Source: an uncultured Clostridia bacterium (GTDB lineage: Bacteria; Bacillota; Clostridia; Oscillospirales; Oscillospiraceae). From it: DNA of 64,000 nucleotides. Under the pieces are notes generated by a model that worked only from the letters and a program-made list of their open reading frames with translations, was not told the DNA's origin and did no database searches. The stretch lies in the NCBI GenBank assembly GCA_947165595.1, contig CAMVAV010000007.1, positions 1 through 64,000 of the forward strand, written 5' to 3'. Positions 1 to 8,460 of this stretch are shown one piece after another. The number at the start of each line of letters is the position of its first letter. Position 1 is the stretch's first letter. A program made the position numbers and the translations under genes.

Positions 1-1
1 C

Positions 2-406
2 TGGGAACTGGCCTTCACGCTGCGCTACAGGGACGCAACGGTAAATGTCCCCGTGCATGACCTCACCGTCACCGACGAGCTGGGCTGGACATACACGATC
101 CACAAGATACAGCTCTCCCCGTTCAGCGTCACGATGGAGCTGGATATCCCGAACTTTTACCATACGATGGAGGAGGACGAAGCGCGGGACTACGGGATGG
201 ATCACAACTGGATTCATCTTCTGAACGTATCGCTGCGCATGAAGGACGGCGGCGAATCGCCGCTCGTCTCCAACGGCGGCCAATCGGGCGGCGCGCTGAA
301 TGAGCCGACGCTCAAGGCGACCTATCACGGTCAATTTGATCCGCCCGTCCCCGTGAACGAGGTAGAGGCGATCGTCGTCTGCGGCACGGAGATACCGGTA
401 CAATAA
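2..406 (+). CDS. C-terminal part of a DUF4179/DUF5643-like protein (partial)
   Basis: The frame is open from the window edge to a TAA at 404-406, so this is the 3' end of a longer gene; an internal ATG at 53 is not needed as a start. The visible 134 residues form a beta-rich segment (WTYTIHKIQLSPFSVTMEL, then HLLNVSLRMKDGG and a final EAIVVCGTEIPVQ). This resembles the C-terminal domain of Firmicutes membrane proteins related to anti-sigma factors (DUF4179 followed by a DUF5643-like domain). The family is recognised by overall pattern only; no catalytic motif is visible, and the membrane segment and any sigma-factor partner would lie outside the window. A strong terminator follows at once. 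Confidence 0.5.
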   Translation, partial: WELAFTLRYRDATVNVPVHDLTVTDELGWTYTIHKIQLSPFSVTMELDIPNFYHTMEEDEARDYGMDHNWIHLLNVSLRMKDGGESPLVSNGGQSGGALNEPTLKATYHGQFDPPVPVNEVEAIVVCGTEIPVQ

Positions 407-412
407 TGCAAA

Positions 413-460
413 GCGCGGCGGTTACTCTCAGGAAACGAGTAACCGCCGCGCTCTTTTTTT
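413..460 (+). terminator. Rho-independent terminator
   Basis: A perfect 15-bp stem (413-427 with 437-451) and a 9-base loop are followed by a run of seven T. It ends the partial gene at the window edge and lies head-on to the decayed minus-strand gene that follows. Confidence 0.9.
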
Positions 461-461
461 A

Positions 462-1217
462 TTACAGCTTCAGCTCCTCCGGAAGCTCCGCGGGGAACGG
501 TTTTTAACAGCCCCAGCTCAGAAGCTGCCAGCCGCCGCCCTCGGACGTGTGGAAATCGGTCAGCAGCTCGATCGCCTGCTGCTTTTCGACGCTGCGGTAG
601 GCGGAGTCCAGATCGACAAAGACGCCGTCGTTCTTCTCAAGGTCCGCCTTGAGAAGCTGATACGCCTCATAGGCCTTTTTCTCAACCGCGACCTCGTTGC
701 CGATGGAGTTGGTGACCGTCACGGTCTCGATCGTGTCCTCCCAGCCCTCCGGCAGGGCGTTGAGCTTGTTGACCAGCGCGAGGTAGTCGAGCCCGGCCGG
801 CTTGTCGGCCAGAGCCTTCTGCCAGCGCCGCAGCACGAGCGAAAGCTGCTCCTCCGTTGCGTAAGAGCGCGGCTCGAGGCCCTTGTCCGTGCCGGTGAGG
901 ACCTCATGCATCACGACCCAGTGCATCGCCTCGTTCGCGTAAGCGGAGACCTTGTCCGCGTCCGGATAATCGAGCCGGAACATCCACGCGCCCTGAAAGC
1001 CCTTGCCAGGCGCCTGCGCGCGGCGGTAAAGCATCGCCGCCATCTGCTCGCGCGTCACGCCGTCGTCGGGGCGAATCTGCCGTCGCCGTAGCCGTTGACG
1101 ATCCCGGCGTCGACCGCCCAGCGCACCGCCTGCGCCAGCGCGCCGACCGCCCGTAAGGCTCGCGGCAATCGCCCGAAGGCTTTCCGTGCAGTTGTCCCGT
1201 CTCCGGCTGCCTGACAA
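462..1217 (-). pseudogene. Decayed SLH-domain / VanY-like carboxypeptidase gene
   Basis: The minus-strand reading holds S-layer-homology repeats followed by the N-terminal part of a VanY-type D-Ala-D-Ala carboxypeptidase domain (LVNKLNALPEGWED, then SAYRS). Three signs of decay are visible. The first SLH repeat (AVRWAVDAGIVNGYGDGRF) is in a different frame from its continuation (PDDGVTREQMAAMLYRR), so there is a frameshift near 1075-1080. An in-frame TAA at 504-506 interrupts a natural-looking C-terminus, PFPAELPEELKL, which ends at 462-464. The catalytic SxHxxGxAxD region of VanY is absent. Upstream of about 1180 no convincing frame continues. A wall-anchored peptidase is the likely ancestor. 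Confidence 0.7.
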
Positions 1218-1292
1218 ATGCTCTCAGAGGTCCTGCTGCGGTCCGACGGCTTTTTCCGCCGATTTCAGGCAGCCCTGCCAGGGCCGGTCCGG

Positions 1293-2357
1293 CTATAAGC
1301 CGCCGCCCGCAAGCGGGAGAACGTGCTCGGGACGAACCGAGAGGCTGATCTCGTCCGACGCCCGGAAATCCGGCCGGTCCTCCTTCGGATACTCGGCGCG
1401 CAGGAGGCTGCGGCCGGCGGCCCCGCCCGGCGTAGAGAGCATGAAGATCACCGAAAAGGCGTCGTTGATCACGCGCTCCACTCTGCACGGGATCAGATTG
1501 CGCCCGCTTTGCTCCGGGCCGCGCAGGGAATGCGCGCGGATGCCGACGTAAGCGATATCCGGCGCGATCTCCCGCGACGTTTCCAGCGTGACGCCCCAGT
1601 CGAGGCAGCGGGCATGATGCGCGTCCACGCGCTCGATGCGGGAGTAATTCTTACAGCCGGACAGCAGCGCCGCGCTCACCGTCTCCGGCGCGTCCATGAG
1701 CCGTTCGACCGCCTGCTTCCCCTCGGACCGTCCGTGCGACAAAACGCAGACGCTCCGGCACATCCGGCACACCTCGTCCCTGCTGTGCGACACAAAGAGG
1801 ACGTCGCCGCCGAAATCGCGGAGCGTATCCAGCAGCTCCAGCTCCACCTGCCATTTCAGATAGCTGTCCAGCGCGGAAAACGGCTCGTCCAGCAGCAGCA
1901 CCTCCGGCTCGGAGGCAAGGATGCGCGCCAGGGCGACGCGCTGCTGCTGACCGCCCGAGAGCTGAGAGGGACGGCGCTTTTCCAGCCCGTCCAGACGAAA
2001 TGCGCGGAGCTTCTGCTCCAGCAGCGCCCTTCGCTCCGCCTTCGGCTTGCTCCGCAGGCCGGTCAGGATGTTTTGCTCCACCGTCATGTCCGGGAACAGC
2101 GCGTATTGCTGGAACAGGTATCCGACACGCCTCTTTTGCGGCGCGAGGTTGATCCGCTTCTCGCTGTCAAAAAGCGTCCTGCCGTTGAGAACGATCCTGC
2201 CCCGGTCCGGCGTTTCGATCCCCGCGATGCATTGGAGCGTGACGCTCTTCCCGCAGCCGGAGGCGCCGAGCAGGGCGAGCACCTCATGATCTGTCTCCAG
2301 CGAAACGGACAGGTGAAAATCGCCGAGCTTCTTTTCAATATCGACTGTCAGCGCCAT
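1293..2357 (-). CDS. modC: Molybdate ABC transporter ATP-binding protein ModC
   Basis: ATPase that powers molybdate import at the inner face of the membrane. In this 354-residue protein, Walker A (GASGCGKS) is at about 31-38, the signature LSGGQQQR at about 132-139 and Walker B LLLDEP at about 153-158, followed by the H-loop (VSHSRDE). The C-terminal 120 residues form a regulatory/TOBE-like extension ending VRPEHVLPL. The frame is open much further upstream, but the ATG at 2355-2357 lies 2 nt after the modB stop and begins where family members begin. It is the last gene of modABC. Sulfate or tungstate specificity cannot be excluded, but the cofactor operon next door favours molybdate. Confidence 0.9.
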   Translation of the reverse strand: MALTVDIEKKLGDFHLSVSLETDHEVLALLGASGCGKSVTLQCIAGIETPDRGRIVLNGRTLFDSEKRINLAPQKRRVGYLFQQYALFPDMTVEQNILTGLRSKPKAERRALLEQKLRAFRLDGLEKRRPSQLSGGQQQRVALARILASEPEVLLLDEPFSALDSYLKWQVELELLDTLRDFGGDVLFVSHSRDEVCRMCRSVCVLSHGRSEGKQAVERLMDAPETVSAALLSGCKNYSRIERVDAHHARCLDWGVTLETSREIAPDIAYVGIRAHSLRGPEQSGRNLIPCRVERVINDAFSVIFMLSTPGGAAGRSLLRAEYPKEDRPDFRASDEISLSVRPEHVLPLAGGGL

Positions 2358-2359
2358 CT

Positions 2360-3037
2360 TCACACGTCCTTTCTGACAGAGCGCTTCCCGCGCTTTTCCA
2401 GAAGATTGACCGCCAGCAGCACCGCCGCGGATATGGCGATATTGACCAGCACCCACCGGATCGCCATCGCGTCGTCCCCCGTGCGCCAAAGCTGATAGAC
2501 CTCGGTGGAGATCGTTGCGGTTTTTCCGGGCGTATAGCCGGCGATCATGCTCGTCGCGCCGTATTCGCCGAGCGCGCGGGCAAACGCCAGAACCGTTCCG
2601 GCGAGGATGCCCTGCCGGCAGTACGGCATCCGAATGCGCCAGAAGATGTAGGTGTTGGACAGCCCGAGCGTTCTGCCCGCGTGGGCGAGCGTTTCGTCGA
2701 AGCTCTCGAACGCGCCGCGCGCGGTGCGGTACATCAGCGGGAACACGACCACGGTCACGGCAAGGATCGCGGACCACCACTGCATCGTGAGCTTGACGCC
2801 CCATTGCGCCAGCACCCAGGCGCCGACGACGCGCCTGGGCCCGAAAACCAAAAGCAGCAGATAGCCGACGACCGTGGGCGGCAGGACGAGCGGGAGCGTC
2901 AGAACCACGTCCAAAATTCCCTTTGCGAGCCTGGGCAGCTTCGCGATATAGTAGGCGGCGGCAATGCCCGTGAAAAACACGATCACGGAAGAAACCGCCG
3001 CGACGCGCAGCGAGTTGTAAAGCGGAAACCAGTTCAT
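2360..3037 (-). CDS. modB: Molybdate ABC transporter permease ModB
   Basis: Integral membrane permease of 225 residues, the usual length for ModB, with five to six hydrophobic segments. The EAA-type cytoplasmic loop that docks on ModC is visible around ARALGEYGATSMIAG. It lies between modA (55 nt upstream) and modC (2 nt downstream) on the same strand, so the three genes are probably one transcript. ModA delivers the oxyanion and ModC drives transport. TupB or CysT homologues are the alternatives; the neighbours favour molybdate. Confidence 0.9.
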   Translation of the reverse strand: MNWFPLYNSLRVAAVSSVIVFFTGIAAAYYIAKLPRLAKGILDVVLTLPLVLPPTVVGYLLLLVFGPRRVVGAWVLAQWGVKLTMQWWSAILAVTVVVFPLMYRTARGAFESFDETLAHAGRTLGLSNTYIFWRIRMPYCRQGILAGTVLAFARALGEYGATSMIAGYTPGKTATISTEVYQLWRTGDDAMAIRWVLVNIAISAAVLLAVNLLEKRGKRSVRKDV

Positions 3038-3092
3038 TTGTCGTTTCCTCCGAGCCTGCGAAATACCTGCATAAAGAGTTGGGAAAGCGAAA

Positions 3093-4013
3093 TCAGCCGA
3101 GCGGGGAAAAGCCGACGGACTTGAACACCTCGGAGGCCTCCGGTCCCCTGAGGAACGCGAGGAAGGCGCCCGCCTCGTCCGCGTGCCGCGAAATGTTCAA
3201 AACGGCGGCGGGATAGATGACCTGCCCGCACATATCGGCGGTGGCGGTATCCACAACGGTCAATCCGGCGGAGAAGGCATCGGTCGCGTAGATGACGCCG
3301 CAGTCGACAGCCGCCTCGGAAACCTGCGTCGTGACCTCCTTGACGTTGCTGCCGTAGGTCAGCACGCCCTTGGAGGCAAGGTCATCCTCGCTGAGGTCAA
3401 AGTATTTGAAAATCTTCTGCGTGTACTGTCCCACGGGAACGTCGCTGTTGCCCATCGCCAGAAGGACGTCGCCGGATTTGAGAAGCTCGGCAAGCTGCGC
3501 GTAGTTTTCGATGCCCTTCGGGTTCCCGTCCGGCACCGCGAGCGCGACCTTGTTTTCCAGCAGGTTGAAGCGGGTTCCCTCCAATACAAAGTCCAGACCG
3601 TCCGGGTTCTTGTCCTTGTCGTCCCGGAGGGAGCCGTCGAGCTGGTTCATCTGCTTGGGCGCGGCGGAGATAAACACGTCGCAGTCCGCGCTCTCCTGAA
3701 TTTGGGTTTTGAGCGTGCCGGAGGAATCGAAGGTGAAGGTCAGCGTCACGTTGGGCGCGGCCGCCTTGTAGAGTCCGGCGATCTGCGTCAGCGTCTCCTT
3801 CATCGAGGCGGCGGCAAAGACGATCAGCTCGACCGGCTCGGCGCTGCTTTCGCTCTGGGCCGCGCTCTGCGCCGCGGGTTCCGGCGCGGCCGGCGTCTGC
3901 TGTGCCGGTTCGCCCGCCGGGGCAGCCGCGGGTTCGGTCGTCCGGTTTTCTCCGCAGCCGATCAGGGCAAAAGCCATGACCGCTGCCAATGCAAACGCAA
4001 GCATTCTTTTCAT
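3093..4013 (-). CDS. modA: Molybdate-binding lipoprotein ModA
   Basis: Extracellular oxyanion-binding protein of 306 residues. A lipoprotein signal peptide ends in ALIGCG, followed by an Ala/Pro/Glu-rich linker of about 40 residues and a type II periplasmic-binding fold starting at ELIVFAAASMKETL, the typical ModA beginning with its oxyanion-contacting serines. The start at 4011-4013 is chosen because AAAGGA lies 8 nt upstream; the ATG three codons earlier would overlap that ribosome site. A promoter is visible upstream on the minus strand. It is the first gene of modABC and is divergent from an IclR regulator. Confidence 0.9.
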   Translation of the reverse strand: MKRMLAFALAAVMAFALIGCGENRTTEPAAAPAGEPAQQTPAAPEPAAQSAAQSESSAEPVELIVFAAASMKETLTQIAGLYKAAAPNVTLTFTFDSSGTLKTQIQESADCDVFISAAPKQMNQLDGSLRDDKDKNPDGLDFVLEGTRFNLLENKVALAVPDGNPKGIENYAQLAELLKSGDVLLAMGNSDVPVGQYTQKIFKYFDLSEDDLASKGVLTYGSNVKEVTTQVSEAAVDCGVIYATDAFSAGLTVVDTATADMCGQVIYPAAVLNISRHADEAGAFLAFLRGPEASEVFKSVGFSPLG

Positions 4014-4066
4014 GGTAAACATCCTTTCTCTTTTGGTGTCGTTATTGCCTCGCGAGTATCACGGCA

Positions 4067-4095
4067 ATTATAACAGCGGCAAAAGCAAAAATCAA
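4067..4095 (-). promoter_or_regulatory. Promoter of modABC
   Basis: On the minus strand, TTGATT (4090-4095), a 17-nt spacer and TATAAT (4067-4072) make a good sigma-70-type promoter about 55 nt upstream of the modA start. The leader is too short to hold a molybdenum-cofactor riboswitch. Confidence 0.65.
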
Positions 4096-4145
4096 ACGCT
4101 GCATCCTATAATGCCGAATAATGTTCCGTTATATAGAATTTTATC

Positions 4146-4173
4146 TTGCTTTTTTTGGGTTTTGTGCTATGTT
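4146..4173 (+). promoter_or_regulatory. Candidate promoter of the IclR gene
   Basis: TTGCTT (4146-4151), a 16-nt spacer and TATGTT (4168-4173) lie about 18 nt upstream of the regulator start. The sequence TTCCGTTATATAGAA just upstream (about 4121-4135), between the two divergent promoters, is a loosely symmetric candidate for the regulator's own site. Confidence 0.4.
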
Positions 4174-4190
4174 ACTGTTGAGGTGGTGCT

Positions 4191-4970
4191 ATGGCGGAGA
4201 AGGCAGCGACAAAAATCAATTCCGTTGACAAGGCGATGGAGCTGCTCGACATTATGCGCAAAGCCGATTCGGTCATGTCCCTGCAAGAGCTGACGGAGCA
4301 GTCCGGCTTTTCCAAAAGCACCGTGCACGCGCTGCTGTCGACCATGTGCCGGCACGACGTCGTCTCCCGCGAAAAGGGGGGACGCTACCGCCTCGGCGTC
4401 CGGCTGTTTGAGTACGGCTGCGCCGTGGCGAACGGCTGGGACATCTCCCGTGAGGCGCGGCCCTATCTGGAGGAGCTGTCGGAAAAAGCGCACGCCAGCT
4501 CGTTCCTGTCCATTATCAAGGGGTCGGACGTCATGATCATCGAACAGTACGCCGGCGGCTCCGGGCTCCACGTTACGCTCGATGTGGGTACGCGGCTGCC
4601 GCTGCACGCCACGGCGCAGGGCAAGGTGCTGCTGGCACAGATGGGAGAGGCCGGCGCCGCAAGGTATCTCCGGGAGAGCACGATGCACGCGTATACGCCG
4701 CATACGATCGTTGACGGAGAGACTCTGCTTCGTTCCCTGCCGGATATCCGGGCAAACGGTTACGCGGTCGGGGACGGAGAGTTCAAGATCGGGCTGCGAA
4801 GCGTTTCGGCGCCGGTGTATGACAACGCGGGACGGGTGTGTTACGCCATCGGGGTCGCCGGCCTGTTCCGCAGCACACGCTCGGACGAGTTCCGGGACGC
4901 CGTGCAGCAGACGCTTTCGGCCGCGAAGCGGCTTTCGGAGCTGCTCGGGTTTCGGGCAAAAAAACGATAG
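4191..4970 (+). CDS. IclR family transcriptional regulator
   Basis: A 259-residue DNA-binding regulator. The N-terminal winged helix-turn-helix covers about residues 10-70 (SLQELTEQSGFSKSTVHALLSTM). The C-terminal IclR effector domain follows (about 80-255), with the characteristic LPLHATAQGKVLLA segment. It is divergent from modABC and directly upstream, on the same strand, of the molybdenum-cofactor genes (62-nt gap), so it probably controls one or both. The effector cannot be read from sequence. IclR proteins often control small aromatic, purine or uronate catabolism, so a link to a molybdoenzyme substrate is a guess. Confidence 0.85.
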   Translation: MAEKAATKINSVDKAMELLDIMRKADSVMSLQELTEQSGFSKSTVHALLSTMCRHDVVSREKGGRYRLGVRLFEYGCAVANGWDISREARPYLEELSEKAHASSFLSIIKGSDVMIIEQYAGGSGLHVTLDVGTRLPLHATAQGKVLLAQMGEAGAARYLRESTMHAYTPHTIVDGETLLRSLPDIRANGYAVGDGEFKIGLRSVSAPVYDNAGRVCYAIGVAGLFRSTRSDEFRDAVQQTLSAAKRLSELLGFRAKKR

Positions 4971-5032
4971 GAACGCATCCCCGCCGGGGGCGGCCCGGTC
5001 CCGGCGGGAGCAACGGGGAAAGGAATACGCAT

Positions 5033-6049
5033 ATGAAAAAGATCGAAGTCGAAAAAGCGGTCGGCATGACCCTCTGCCACGATATCACCGCCATGCGCGA
5101 CGGCTTTAAGGGTGCCGCCTTCAAAAGGGGCCACGTCATAACGGAGGAGGACATTCCCGCCCTTCTGGATATTGGTAAAAAGCACATCTTCATATGGGAG
5201 GCGGACGCGGGCGAGATTCATGAGGAGGACGCCGCCGTGCGTATGGCTGCCATGGCCCCGGTGCCCGGCGCGCACTACACCGGACCCTCCGAGGGCAAGA
5301 TGCTGCTCATCGCCGACGAGAGGGGCATGTTCCGGGTAAACGTGCCGCTGCTGGAAAAGATCAACTCCATCGGCGACATCACCATATCCACCATACCCGA
5401 TCATTTCCCCGCCGAAAAGGGCATGCGCCTTGCCTCGATGCGCATCGTGCCGCTTGTGACAAAGGAGGCGCAGATCGAGGAGGCGGAGGCGCTTTGCAGG
5501 GAGGAAAAGCTGCTTGACCTGAGGCCGTACCGCTTTTGCAAGGCGGGCGTCATCATAACCGGCTCCGAGGTCTACTCCGGCAGAATAAAGGACAAGTTCG
5601 AGCCGGTCGTCCGCGGCAAGCTCGCGCGCTGGCCCTCCGAGATACTCGGCGTGACGTTCTGCGACGACAACGTCGAGATGATCGTCTCCGCGGCGAAGAC
5701 CTTCCTCGCGCAGGGCGCAAATCTGCTCATCATGACGGGCGGCATGTCCGTCGACCCGGACGACGTCACTCCGACGGCCATACGCAGGCTCGGCGCCGAA
5801 ATCGTGGCGCACGGCGTGCCCTCGCAGCCGGGAAATATGACGCTCGTCGCCTATATGGGGGACGTCGCCGTCCTCGGGATCCCCGGGGCCGCCATCAGCC
5901 TCCCGACCACGATGTTCGACGTGCTGCTGCCGCAGGTCTTCACCGGCGACAAGCTGACCGGGGAAGATCTTGTAAGGCTCGGGGACGGCGGACTGTGCCT
6001 GCAGTGCGAGACGTGCCGCTTCCCCGTCTGCACGTTCGGCCGCTATTGA
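5033..6049 (+). CDS. Molybdopterin-binding protein (MoeA/MoCF domain) with a Cys-rich tail
   Basis: A 338-residue protein of the molybdenum-cofactor assembly pathway. Residues from about 170 form a MoCF_biosynth (MoaB/MogA/MoeA-type) domain: GVIITGSEVYSGRIKDKF, LIMTGGMSVDPDDVTPTA and the glycine/proline loop LGIPGAAIS. The N-terminal half is unlike classical MoeA. The C-terminus carries several cysteines (CLQCETCRFPVC), which could bind metal or form disulfides. The ATG at 5033 has a GGGGAAAGGA stretch in front of it. It is the first gene of the cluster with moaA, moaC, moaB and moaE. Its likely role is MoeA-like molybdate insertion; this is inference. Confidence 0.75.
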   Translation: MKKIEVEKAVGMTLCHDITAMRDGFKGAAFKRGHVITEEDIPALLDIGKKHIFIWEADAGEIHEEDAAVRMAAMAPVPGAHYTGPSEGKMLLIADERGMFRVNVPLLEKINSIGDITISTIPDHFPAEKGMRLASMRIVPLVTKEAQIEEAEALCREEKLLDLRPYRFCKAGVIITGSEVYSGRIKDKFEPVVRGKLARWPSEILGVTFCDDNVEMIVSAAKTFLAQGANLLIMTGGMSVDPDDVTPTAIRRLGAEIVAHGVPSQPGNMTLVAYMGDVAVLGIPGAAISLPTTMFDVLLPQVFTGDKLTGEDLVRLGDGGLCLQCETCRFPVCTFGRY

Positions 6050-6071
6050 TTGAACAGAGGATCGAAACACC

Positions 6072-7022
6072 ATGCTGGATTCCTTCGGAAGAAATATAAC
6101 CTATCTGCGCCTTTCCGTAACGGAGCTGTGCAACCTCCGCTGCCGCTACTGCATGCCCGAGGACGGCGTCCCCAAGCGAAGCCATGAGGAAATGCTCACG
6201 GAGGAGGAGATGGTCATGGCCGTTTCCGCCGCCGCGTCGCTCGGCATCGAAAAGCTGCGCATCACGGGCGGCGAGCCGCTCGTCAAAAAGAACATTCTCT
6301 CCATCTGCGAGAAGACGGCGTCCGTTCCCGGCATACGGGAGACGTGCGTGACAACGAACGGCGTCCTTCTGCCGAAGCTGGCCTTGCCGCTGAAAAACGC
6401 CGGCATCCGGCGTGTCAACATCAGCCTCGACACGCTGGACAGGAGAAAATACGCCCAAATGGCCCGGCGCGACGAATTCGACGCCGCCGTCGCCGGACTC
6501 GAGGCGGCGCTCGCCGCGGGCTTCGAGCGCGTCAAGGTCAACGCCGTGCTCATAGGCGGCTTCAACGACGACGAGATCCCCGCCCTCGCGGAGCTCACCC
6601 GGCGCTATCCCCTCGACGTGCGTTTCATAGAGCTCATGCCCATGTGCGCGGGCGATTTCAAAAGGGAGGCGTTCATCTCCGGCGACACGGTCGTCCGGAA
6701 GCTGCCGGAGCTCGTCGCGGAGGAGCCGGACGGGACCGTGGCGAGACTGTACCGTCTGCCCGGAGCCTTGGGCAGCGTCGGCATCATCAGTCCGCTGAGC
6801 TGCAATTTCTGCGACCGGTGCGACCGTATCCGGCTGACTGCCGACGGAAGGCTCAAGCCCTGCCTGCACTCGCCCGCCGAATTTCCGATAAAGGGTCTGG
6901 ACGAAGCGGGAATGCGCAGGCAGTTCGAGGCCGCCATTCTCGCCAAGCCCGAATGGCACGGGGCGCTTTCCGACTCGGAACCCAGCCGCGCGATGCGCGC
7001 CATGAACAGGATAGGCGGATAA
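6072..7022 (+). CDS. moaA: GTP 3',8-cyclase MoaA
   Basis: Radical SAM enzyme that, with MoaC, converts GTP to cyclic pyranopterin monophosphate, the first step of molybdenum-cofactor synthesis. The N-terminal [4Fe-4S] motif CNLRCRYC uses Cys20, Cys24 and Cys27. The second cluster is carried by CNFCDRC and the later Cys in LKPCLHS. The protein ends in the conserved double glycine (NRIGG) needed for catalysis in this family. Its 316 residues match the usual length. It lies 22 nt after the MoeA-like gene and 14 nt before moaC. Confidence 0.95.
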   Translation: MLDSFGRNITYLRLSVTELCNLRCRYCMPEDGVPKRSHEEMLTEEEMVMAVSAAASLGIEKLRITGGEPLVKKNILSICEKTASVPGIRETCVTTNGVLLPKLALPLKNAGIRRVNISLDTLDRRKYAQMARRDEFDAAVAGLEAALAAGFERVKVNAVLIGGFNDDEIPALAELTRRYPLDVRFIELMPMCAGDFKREAFISGDTVVRKLPELVAEEPDGTVARLYRLPGALGSVGIISPLSCNFCDRCDRIRLTADGRLKPCLHSPAEFPIKGLDEAGMRRQFEAAILAKPEWHGALSDSEPSRAMRAMNRIGG

Positions 7023-7036
7023 GGGAGGCGAACGCC

Positions 7037-7531
7037 ATGCAAAGCGGAAACGATTTTACCCACTTCGGGCCCGATGGGCGGGCGAAGATGGTCGACGTGG
7101 GCGACAAAAGCGTGTCGCACAGGACGGCCCGCGCGGGAGCGCGCGTGCTCGTCAGCGAGGAGACCTTCGCGCTCATCCGCGGCGGAGGCATGAAGAAGGG
7201 CGACGTGCTCGCGGCGGCGCAGATTGCCGGCATCATGGGCGCAAAGCGCACGCCCGACCTGATCCCCATGTGCCATCCCGTCGTGATAAACGGCGTGGAT
7301 TTTTCCCTCTCCCTGTGCGAGGAGGACCACGCCGTCGAGATCGAGGCGGCCGTCTCCTGCGACGGACGCACGGGCGTCGAGATGGAGGCGCTGACGGCGG
7401 TCTCCGTCGCGGCGCTGACGGTCTACGACATGTGCAAGGCCGTCCAGAAGGACATAAAAATAACGGATATCCGCCTGCTCGATAAGACCGGCGGAGTCCA
7501 CGGAGATTACCATGCGGAGGGACAGAAATGA
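7037..7531 (+). CDS. moaC: Cyclic pyranopterin monophosphate synthase MoaC
   Basis: Converts the MoaA product, 3',8-cH2GTP, to cyclic pyranopterin monophosphate in the cytoplasm. This is a 164-residue, full-length MoaC with its hallmarks: MVDVGDKSVSHRTA, LIPMCHPV, the acidic GVEMEALTAVSVAALTVYDM stretch and KDIKITDIRLLDKTGG near the end. The reading frame is open far upstream of the start, but the ATG at 7037 is preceded by GGGAGGCG and begins where family members begin. The stop overlaps the moaB start (ATGA), implying translational coupling. Confidence 0.95.
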   Translation: MQSGNDFTHFGPDGRAKMVDVGDKSVSHRTARAGARVLVSEETFALIRGGGMKKGDVLAAAQIAGIMGAKRTPDLIPMCHPVVINGVDFSLSLCEEDHAVEIEAAVSCDGRTGVEMEALTAVSVAALTVYDMCKAVQKDIKITDIRLLDKTGGVHGDYHAEGQK

Positions 7532-8034
7532 AACATACCGCGGCAGTCATAACCGTCAGCGATAAGGGCTATCGAGGGGAGCGCGAGGACACGAGCGGCC
7601 CCGCTCTTTGCAAAATAGCGGAGGAATACGGATTGGAGGTCGTTCATACGGCGGTCGTTCCCGACGAGGCGGAGGAAATCCGAAAAGAACTCGTCTCGTG
7701 CGCGGACGAAAAGAAGATATCCCTCGTCCTCACCACAGGCGGCACCGGCTTTTCCCCGCGCGATGTGACGCCGGAGGCAACGAAGGCCGTCCTCGAGCGG
7801 GAGGCTCCGGGCATTCCGGAGGCGATGCGCGCCGCCAGCATGGCAATAACGCCGCGCGGCTGCCTTTCCAGAGGCGTCGCGGGCATTCGGGGCGGCACGC
7901 TCATCGTCAATCTCCCCGGCAGCGAGAAGGCCGCGAGAGAAAATATCCTGTCCGTCATGGAGGGGCTTCTGCACGGTCTCGACATACTCGCTTCCGCCGG
8001 CTCCGCCGACTGCGCGCAGGAGGTGAAGAGATGA
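7528..8034 (+). CDS. moaB: Molybdenum cofactor protein MoaB/Mog (molybdopterin adenylyltransferase type)
   Basis: A 168-residue MogA/MoaB-type protein that adenylylates molybdopterin before metal insertion. The opening AAVITVSDKGYRGEREDTSG and the glycine-rich substrate loop LTTGGTGFSPRDVTPEAT are diagnostic; VNLPGSEKA near residue 130 is the second conserved loop. It overlaps moaC by 4 nt and the next gene by 4 nt, so three genes are translationally linked. MogA and MoaB cannot be separated by eye; the symbol is given for the family. Confidence 0.9.
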   Translation: MKHTAAVITVSDKGYRGEREDTSGPALCKIAEEYGLEVVHTAVVPDEAEEIRKELVSCADEKKISLVLTTGGTGFSPRDVTPEATKAVLEREAPGIPEAMRAASMAITPRGCLSRGVAGIRGGTLIVNLPGSEKAARENILSVMEGLLHGLDILASAGSADCAQEVKR

Positions 8035-8432
8035 CCCGCCCTTCTCTTGACGCATGGCTGGACGAAGCTAGGGCCGATCCCTCCGCGCCGCAGTGCGGCA
8101 TGTATCTGTTCCATGACGGCGTTGTCCGCTCGACTCCCAGGGCAAAGGTGCGCGGGGGCGAGCAGACCGACCGCGCCGTGCAGGCCGTGGATGTTTTCTG
8201 TGACCGCGAAAGGGTCGAGGCCGCCATAGAGAGCGCAAAAGCACTTCCCGGCATTTATTACGTGAGGGTCTGGCTCAACGAGGGCCGCATCCCCGTCGGC
8301 GGCGATATCATGCTGGTGCTCGTCGGCGGCGATATCCGCCCGCGCGTGATCGACGCCCTGCAGCTTTTGGTGGGGAAGATCAAGTCGGAATGCGTGAGTG
8401 AAGAGGAGATTTTTCAGGACCAATGCCAATAA
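8031..8432 (+). CDS. moaE: MoaE-like molybdopterin synthase catalytic subunit
   Basis: A 133-residue protein resembling the large subunit of molybdopterin synthase: GMYLFHDGVVR, a VDVF beta strand, the helix EAAIESAKALPGIYYVRVWLNEGRIPVGGDIMLV and a C-terminal acidic segment with KIKSECVSEEE. It is a little shorter than typical MoaE. It is last in the cofactor operon and starts inside the preceding gene (ATGA overlap). No MoaD, the sulfur-carrier small subunit, is encoded here, so a partner must come from elsewhere. The MoaE assignment is good by fold pattern and context but less firm than for moaA, moaC and moaB. Confidence 0.7.
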   Translation: MTRPSLDAWLDEARADPSAPQCGMYLFHDGVVRSTPRAKVRGGEQTDRAVQAVDVFCDRERVEAAIESAKALPGIYYVRVWLNEGRIPVGGDIMLVLVGGDIRPRVIDALQLLVGKIKSECVSEEEIFQDQCQ

Positions 8433-8460
8433 GCCGCGCACTTTGGCGCGCCGGAATAAA

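Noticed and set aside
504..1217. A functional VanY D-Ala-D-Ala carboxypeptidase
   Set aside because: The metal-binding catalytic motif is missing and the frame is broken.
4014..4190. Molybdenum-cofactor riboswitch upstream of modA or the cofactor genes
   Set aside because: The modA leader is only about 50 nt and the gap before the first cofactor gene about 60 nt; no multi-helix structure of that type is visible.
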